Assembly: GCF_001425625.1 (NCBI RefSeq)
Contig: NZ_LMCP01000014.1
Location: 50,522 to 114,521 of the forward strand
Length of the DNA stretch: 64,000 nt
Source: Mesorhizobium sp. Root102
GTDB lineage: Bacteria; Pseudomonadota; Alphaproteobacteria; Rhizobiales; Rhizobiaceae
Reading direction: 5' to 3'
This document shows, piece by piece, positions 60,004-64,000 of this stretch; the first letter of the stretch is position 1; every line of letters starts with the position of its first letter. Under the pieces are notes generated by a model. That model saw only the letters and a program-made list of their open reading frames with translations. It ran no database searches and was not told where the DNA came from. A program made the translations under genes and the position numbers.

Positions 60004-60935
60004 TCAGTCGGCAGGGAAGAAGGCCGGGCCGACCACACGCACCGGCCGCTTGCCAGCCTCGATCGACTGATGCTGGGCGGCGCTCGGGGCTTGGGCATCG
60101 GGCACCGGAACGGCTGCCACGGTGCCAAGATCTGGGTTGCCGAGATCCGGGGTGCCAAGATCCGGCTTTGCTGTCGGCGTTGCTCATGTCGGCGGGCGTC
60201 ACCGTCCTGGCGCGCAGTTCTGTGACCCGCTGGTAGTAGCGCTTGACGTCGCATGCCTTGAAATTCGCGTCATCACGGTATCTGAAGGCGGCCGGCAGCT
60301 CGGTATAGGGCTTGCGCGTATCGAGCGCGACCATCTGGTCGGTTTCGAGGCTGGCGTCGCTCAACGTGTAGAGCTCGACGCTGGGATCATCGCAGATATA
60401 GCGTCACTGATCGGCCGTCTCCTTCAGATCGCCGCTGGCGGCGAATTGCGACTTTGGCGCAGGGAAGAAGTACCCGTCCGACAGGCGCACGCTAAACAGC
60501 ATCGCATTGCCGCCGCGCGCCGCACCCGCCGATTGGGTCCCTGGTGTGGGGGGTGTGGGCCGTTGTTGCTTTGCCGAAGGCGCGCAGCCGAGTGCGACGA
60601 ACCGCGCTCGCAGGCCCGCTGTATCCCCACCCGAATTCGCCGCGGCAGCGATCCGGCGCTGCACATCCGTGCGGCTCCTAGTGAGGTCGGCGTAGGCATT
60701 GAAGAGGCACCGAGCGAACTTTTCGCCGTACACTGTCGCTGTCTCTCGATATTCTGGATAGCGGCGAGTTGCCGGCGCAGCTGGGCAAGCTCCGGGCTCG
60801 CCCCGCCGCTGCGGCCGGCCGAAAGCAACTGGTTTCTGATTGCGCCGCAGCTGTCCGCGTAGGACGAAAGCGTGCCGAACAAAACCGCCGAACCGATATC
60901 AGAGCGATCATCATGAGAGACCAGAAACGGATCAT
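60004..60935 (-). pseudogene. Decayed DUF2865-family gene
   Basis: Pieces of a DUF2865 (exported, rhizobial) protein follow in order but in different frames: a start and signal-like part near 60935; DSCGAIRNQL and LAQLRRQLAAIQ; FNAYADL and VQRRIAAAA; FSVRLSDGYFFPAPKSQFA; TADQ-stop-RYICDDPSVELYT; SLETDQMVALDTRKPYTELP; ACDVKRYYQRVTELRARTVT; and, in yet another frame, a PDLGT repeat and RVVGPAFFPAD with its stop at 60004. I count at least three frameshifts (near the N-terminus, near 60735 and near 60170) and a TGA at about 60404 where the family has Cys. It is almost certainly non-functional unless these are sequencing errors. Confidence 0.75.
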
Positions 60936-61247
60936 CGGGACGACTTGGTCCTTCTTGCTGAGAACCTGGAATTGCGACCCTTGACTTCGGTGAGCTTAGA
61001 CCAAATGAGTAACGTCTAATTTTTGCAAGCTTTTGAGCCTGAATAGACCTTCACATAGTGTATTAGGTCGCCTCCTGTAAATTCGATATTATATTTTTAT
61101 TTCAAGATTGAGACGAACCCGAAAACAATGCGACGACGATTGTCGAGAGTCCGCAGCGACGAACCCAGGATCAATCCCCCGTTACCGCCAGGCGCATTTG
61201 AAACCTTTGCCCGGCCTCCGGCGTTGAATGGCCAAAGGAGAACACAG
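60936..61247. other. Intergenic, AT-richer stretch
   Basis: 312 bases between the DUF2865 remnant and the next small gene. The part 61010-61120 is notably AT-rich for this genome. No gene, repeat or promoter of a recognised type was found. Confidence 0.5.
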
Positions 61248-61463
61248 ATGTCGATCCACTTCACGGTCTCGGACCTGACAAGAAACCTTTTTCACTCGCT
61301 GGGGCTGGATCATGAGCGCGCGCCACGGCCTCTCAACCCCGAGCAAAGCCTGTTGCTGGAATGCTATCTGGCTGGCCAGGTTCCGGAATCGGCCTGGAAC
61401 GACTACGTCTTCGAGACGCCCGACCTTGCCCGGCATGCCGAGGCAAGGCGCAGTCACCATTGA
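61248..61463 (+). CDS. Small hypothetical cytoplasmic protein
   Basis: 71 residues: MSIHFTVSDLTRNLFHSLGL, then a helical polar part (LNPEQSLLLECYLAGQVPESAWNDYVF split at helix ends) and a basic histidine-containing tail. No family recognised. ATG 61248 follows AAAGGAGAA, a strong ribosome site. The longer open frame starting at 61128 is unlikely. Stand-alone gene, convergent with the gene at 61519. Confidence 0.65.
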   Translation: MSIHFTVSDLTRNLFHSLGLDHERAPRPLNPEQSLLLECYLAGQVPESAWNDYVFETPDLARHAEARRSHH

Positions 61464-61518
61464 GCCGTGCGGCACGGGCCGAGCGCACCTTGGCAATGCG
61501 GCTTGCGCCGCTCGTGAG

Positions 61519-61887
61519 TTATTTGGGAGAGGCGAATTGCAACGTGAACACGTTGCCGGCGATCCCTTGCGCCAGCTTCGATGAGAAGGTCAGGGGCAGG
61601 CAATTCTGCAAAGTCGCTGTCGCGGCGTCGACAAACGATTTTTTCGCCTTGGCATCGCCATCCACCTTGATGGCTGTCGGCCTCGGCGGGCCAATCAGCG
61701 TGCCGTCCCGCTTGAAGCTGAAGCTCAAGGTGACGCTGGCAGTTCCGGCGTCCGCCGGCGGTGTCCAGCATGCCTGGATGGCGGCCCCGACATCGTTCAT
61801 GGTGTTGAGTTCGGCCGCATTTGAAGGATGAACGGCGCCCGCCAGCATCACGCCCGCAACCGCAACCCGCCTCGCAACGCTTTTCAT
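61519..61887 (-). CDS. Exported protein, TonB/TolA C-terminal-like
   Basis: 122 residues. A signal peptide (MKSVARRVAVAGVMLAGAV, cleavage after SNA) is followed by a domain of about 95 residues with two Cys (IQACWTPP, LQNCLPL), probably disulfide-linked. The pattern of a CWTPP helix, strand TASVTLSFSFKRDGTL, then a helix around KKSFVDAATATLQNC resembles the C-terminal fold of TolA/TonB. No transmembrane anchor, so periplasmic; its partner is unknown. The longer upstream frame runs through non-coding sequence. Confidence 0.72.
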   Translation of the reverse strand: MKSVARRVAVAGVMLAGAVHPSNAAELNTMNDVGAAIQACWTPPADAGTASVTLSFSFKRDGTLIGPPRPTAIKVDGDAKAKKSFVDAATATLQNCLPLTFSSKLAQGIAGNVFTLQFASPK

Positions 61888-62049
61888 CGCCAGCCCTCGT
61901 CTCACGCCTGACCGACATCCTTGCCGAACTGGATGGTAGGGCCAATGCCGGCAATGACAATATCTCTCTCGGCAAAAGTTGACGCCAAAAAAAGGCGACA
62001 CCGGACGAGGCCTGTGGCCCGATCGCTGCTCGACCCCGCCCCGGCGATA
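61888..62049. other. Intergenic stretch between two leftward genes, left part
   Basis: Together with the region up to 62248 this is a 361-base gap. The left part shows no gene; it should hold the promoter of the exported-protein gene at 61887. The rest is taken by the palindromic repeat and the terminator listed separately. Confidence 0.5.
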
Positions 62050-62096
62050 GAGCAATTCCAGGAAAAGGTGAAACGGTTTTCCGTCCCGGAATTGCG
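62050..62096. repeat. Palindromic repeat, family B, copy 2
   Basis: 47 bases starting GAGCAATTCCAGGAAAAGG, with centre AACGGTTTTCCG, and ending GGAATTGCG. It is alignable along its whole length with the copy at 2284-2331, including the asymmetry of the centre. Confidence 0.78.
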
Positions 62097-62124
62097 TCAA
62101 ACAAAGAGGTGGCGCGCGAAAAGC

Positions 62125-62151
62125 AAAAAGGCCGGCATAGCGCCGACCTTT
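62125..62151 (-). terminator. Intrinsic terminator for the glutathione transferase gene
   Basis: On the minus strand AAAGGTCGGC and GCCGGCCTTT (one mismatch) enclose GCTAT, followed by a run of T. It is about 98 bases after the stop codon at 62249. Confidence 0.72.
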
Positions 62152-62248
62152 CCTATCGCTACGACGTTCCGCGCCAGTACATCCGTGGTCGCGGCCCGAA
62201 AGCGAATTGCCTCCAGTAGACAGGGCTTAGGTTAACGAATCCTTAAGC

Positions 62249-63082
62249 TCAGGCCTTGGCCTGCGACTTCACATGGGCGATGTAGCCGCGCACGTCGCCG
62301 GCCGGCTCGCTATAGGCGTTGCCGAGCTTCTTCTCGACCGCCGCCATATACTCCTTCGCCCATTTGGGCAGGGGATAGTCGATAACCGCCAGGAATTCGA
62401 GCGTCGCCGCCAGGCGGATATCGGCGATCGACGGGTGCGTGCCGCCGATGAACGGCTTGCCGTCCCGGAAGAAGCTGTGAAACACCTCCAGCGGCTCGGC
62501 AATCGCCGCCATGGCTGCCTTCTGGGCCTCCGACTTCTTGTCGGGGTGGGCGTCGCTGTGGCCGACCTCGCCGGCATAGTGCGGGAAGCCGAGAGCCGGA
62601 TAGGTGGCCCGCGCCACATAGGGGTAGAGCGTACCGACCAGGTAGAACATGGCGCTGTCGACCATCGCCCGCTTGGCCGGCGCCTTCGGATAGAATTTCC
62701 CCAGCCCATGCTTGTTGGAGAGGTATTGCATGATGGCGCAGCTTTCCCATAACACGCCTCTGGGAAGGCCCTTGTCCTCGATCATCGGCGTCAAATGGGC
62801 GGGGTTTCGCGCCATGAATTCCGGCGAACGGGTGTAGCCCCAGGCATCGGTCTCGGCGGTGTCCAGCCCGGCCGCGCGCGCGAATACCCGGACAGTCATG
62901 TTGTTGACGCTGGGCTTCAGCATGCTGAGCTTCACGGCAGGTTTCTTCGCCGGCTTCGCCTTGGCCTTCGCGGCAGGCTTGGCGGCTGCCTTGGCCGTCG
63001 GCTTTGCCGCGGCTTTCGCCGCAGGCTTGGCGGCTGCTTTGGCCGCTGGTTTCCTAGCACTCTTCGTCGCTGTCTTGGCCAT
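62249..63082 (-). CDS. Glutathione S-transferase with histone-H1-like tail
   Basis: 277 residues. The first 50 are almost only Lys, Ala and Pro (repeats of KPAAKAAA), like histone H1 C-terminal tails or AlgP. Residues about 52-275 form a GST: a thioredoxin-like N-terminal domain (LSMLKPSVNNMTVRVFARA, HLTPMIEDKGLPRGVLWESC, with the cis-Pro in LTPM and the ESxAI glutathione loop) and a helical C-terminal domain (PFIGGTHPSIADIRLAATLEF). The tail should bind DNA or another polyanion, placing a thiol enzyme on the chromosome. The ribosome site is GAGGAGGAA. Confidence 0.87.
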   Translation of the reverse strand: MAKTATKSARKPAAKAAAKPAAKAAAKPTAKAAAKPAAKAKAKPAKKPAVKLSMLKPSVNNMTVRVFARAAGLDTAETDAWGYTRSPEFMARNPAHLTPMIEDKGLPRGVLWESCAIMQYLSNKHGLGKFYPKAPAKRAMVDSAMFYLVGTLYPYVARATYPALGFPHYAGEVGHSDAHPDKKSEAQKAAMAAIAEPLEVFHSFFRDGKPFIGGTHPSIADIRLAATLEFLAVIDYPLPKWAKEYMAAVEKKLGNAYSEPAGDVRGYIAHVKSQAKA

Positions 63083-63102
63083 GTGTTCCTCCTCTGGTCT
63101 CT

Positions 63103-63684
63103 TCAGTATGGGTTCTTCGCTGCCCGGTCATCCGACAGGGTTGCGCGGGAACGCTCGACGAGCGCCTGGATCGCATCGGCGAGATGCACTTCCGCTATGT
63201 TGTAGTCGCCGCGCGCGACCCGCCGTCGGTGCGCTTCCATCAGCACGTCGGCATGGGTGAAGCCCGCCGGCGGCTCGAAGCGGTAGGAGGCGAGTTCGAT
63301 CAGCAGGCCGAGCGGATCCTCGAAATAGATCGAATCCATGAAGCCTCGATCCTTGACGCCGCTGTGCTTGATCCCGCGCTCGTCAAGCCGGGCGACCGCC
63401 TGCAAGAAGGTGACGCGCGACACCGAAAAGGCAATATGGTGGACGCAACCCGGATCGGTCGGCGTGCGGCGCTTCTCCAGCGTGCGGCTCTCATCAGTGA
63501 AGATGGTGATCAGCCGGCCGTCGCCCGGATCGAAATAGAGATGGCTTTCGCTCGCCTTGTCGAGGTTGGGCTGCTCGAAGATGAACGGCATGCCGAGCAC
63601 GCCCTCCCAGAAATCGATCGAGGTCTGGCGCCCGGCGCCGACCAGCGTGACGTGATGAACGCCCTGCGATTGCAATTTCTGCAT
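63103..63684 (-). CDS. VOC-family metalloprotein (glyoxalase/dioxygenase-like)
   Basis: 193 residues, two vicinal-oxygen-chelate modules. Metal ligands: GVHHVTLVG, CVHHIAFSV and GLLIELASYRF (His, His, Glu). The second half ends with a helical tail of about 50 residues (HADVLMEAHRRRVARGDYNI, then AEVHLADAI) not needed for metal binding. It is related to ring-cleaving dioxygenases such as the gene at 27865, but shorter by about a third. GGAGGGAGA precedes the ATG. It lies 20 bases upstream of the GST gene and is probably in an operon with it, consistent with detoxification of electrophiles. Confidence 0.85.
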   Translation of the reverse strand: MQKLQSQGVHHVTLVGAGRQTSIDFWEGVLGMPFIFEQPNLDKASESHLYFDPGDGRLITIFTDESRTLEKRRTPTDPGCVHHIAFSVSRVTFLQAVARLDERGIKHSGVKDRGFMDSIYFEDPLGLLIELASYRFEPPAGFTHADVLMEAHRRRVARGDYNIAEVHLADAIQALVERSRATLSDDRAAKNPY

Positions 63685-64000
63685 TGGTCTCCCTCCGAGG
63701 CATCGACTGCCCGTCCGGATCCGCCCAACACCCGGCGTTCTGCGCGCCGCTGGAGCCGTGCCTCAGGACCCATGACGCGATGCTAATGCAATCGGCCCCG
63801 CAGCGCCAGAAGTCACGAACGCGACCCGGATCGGGCGATTGAGGGAGACCTGAGAGATTAGCGGTCTTCGGTCGAAACCGAATTGCGTCCAATCCCAGCA
63901 CGCTAGGCCGTGTGGACGAATTGACTCAGGCATAGGTTTTGGGGTTCCGCTGACGAATCCAGTCTGATTCATGGATTGTCGACTGATTTGGAGGTCGGCG
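63685..64000. other. Terminal intergenic stretch
   Basis: The last 316 bases hold no convincing gene. Leftward frames here overlap and lack ribosome sites. The promoter of the VOC-GST operon should lie in it. Confidence 0.5.

Noticed and set aside
60395..60410. In-frame TGA at a cysteine position as a selenocysteine codon
   Set aside because: The same gene has several frameshifts, no selenoprotein family is known for DUF2865 and no sel genes are in the window; a nonsense mutation is simpler.

Overview
The window comes from a high-GC alphaproteobacterium of the Hyphomicrobiales (rhizobia), most likely Mesorhizobium or a close relative. The reasons are the complete PhyR-NepR-EcfG general stress module with HWE histidine kinases, a DUF2865 remnant, DUF883 and PRC-barrel proteins, a xylFHG transporter with a ROK repressor, and dispersed palindromes of the type GAGCATGATCCCGAAAAGTG that I associate with this group. 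No rRNA, tRNA, CRISPR array or prophage was seen.

Layout. 0-8.2 kb: 3' part of an RND efflux pump, an L,D-transpeptidase, and a signalling block with a regulator whose receiver is degenerate, an intact OmpR-type regulator and a hybrid kinase. 8.6-25.7 kb: a catabolic island. It holds a Rieske oxygenase with a glutamate at the bridging position, a class III aminotransferase, a polyamine-type ABC transporter with two tandem binding proteins, an amine oxidase, a TetR regulator, a SAM methyltransferase, two FAD oxidoreductases, a GcvT-like protein and a small partner protein. It is interrupted by an ISAs1-type element with a frameshifted transposase. Three promoter regions of the island carry the same dyad, TTGAA-N6-TTCAA, which I infer to be the operator of the TetR protein. 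The gene set suggests uptake and stepwise N-demethylation or deamination of a methylated or quaternary amine of unknown identity.

25.7-30.7 kb: an M19 dipeptidase, a quinone-stress-like operon (VOC dioxygenase, carboxylesterase, GNAT) and a sulfatase that ends near a 7-bp tandem repeat. 30.7-43.7 kb: a general stress response island. nepR-ecfG and phyR are divergent, and ten perfect copies of GGAAC-N16-CGTT lie within 9.2 kb, each 26-93 bases ahead of a start codon. They drive envelope proteins (PRC-barrel, DUF883, YtjA-like and other small membrane proteins), a lipid kinase, a Crp/Fnr regulator and an HWE kinase. Two further HWE kinases and a FATGUY-type receiver in the same interval are likely inputs. 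An eleventh copy sits at 59.9 kb.

43.8-48.7 kb: a xylose ABC transporter with a divergent ROK repressor and two phased operators. 48.7-54.0 kb: pstSCAB-phoU-phoB with a Pho box but no phoR. 54.4-59.0 kb: a 1521-residue hybrid kinase with seven PAS domains. 59-64 kb: small envelope genes, a decayed DUF2865 gene, a glutathione transferase with a histone-H1-like tail and a VOC protein.
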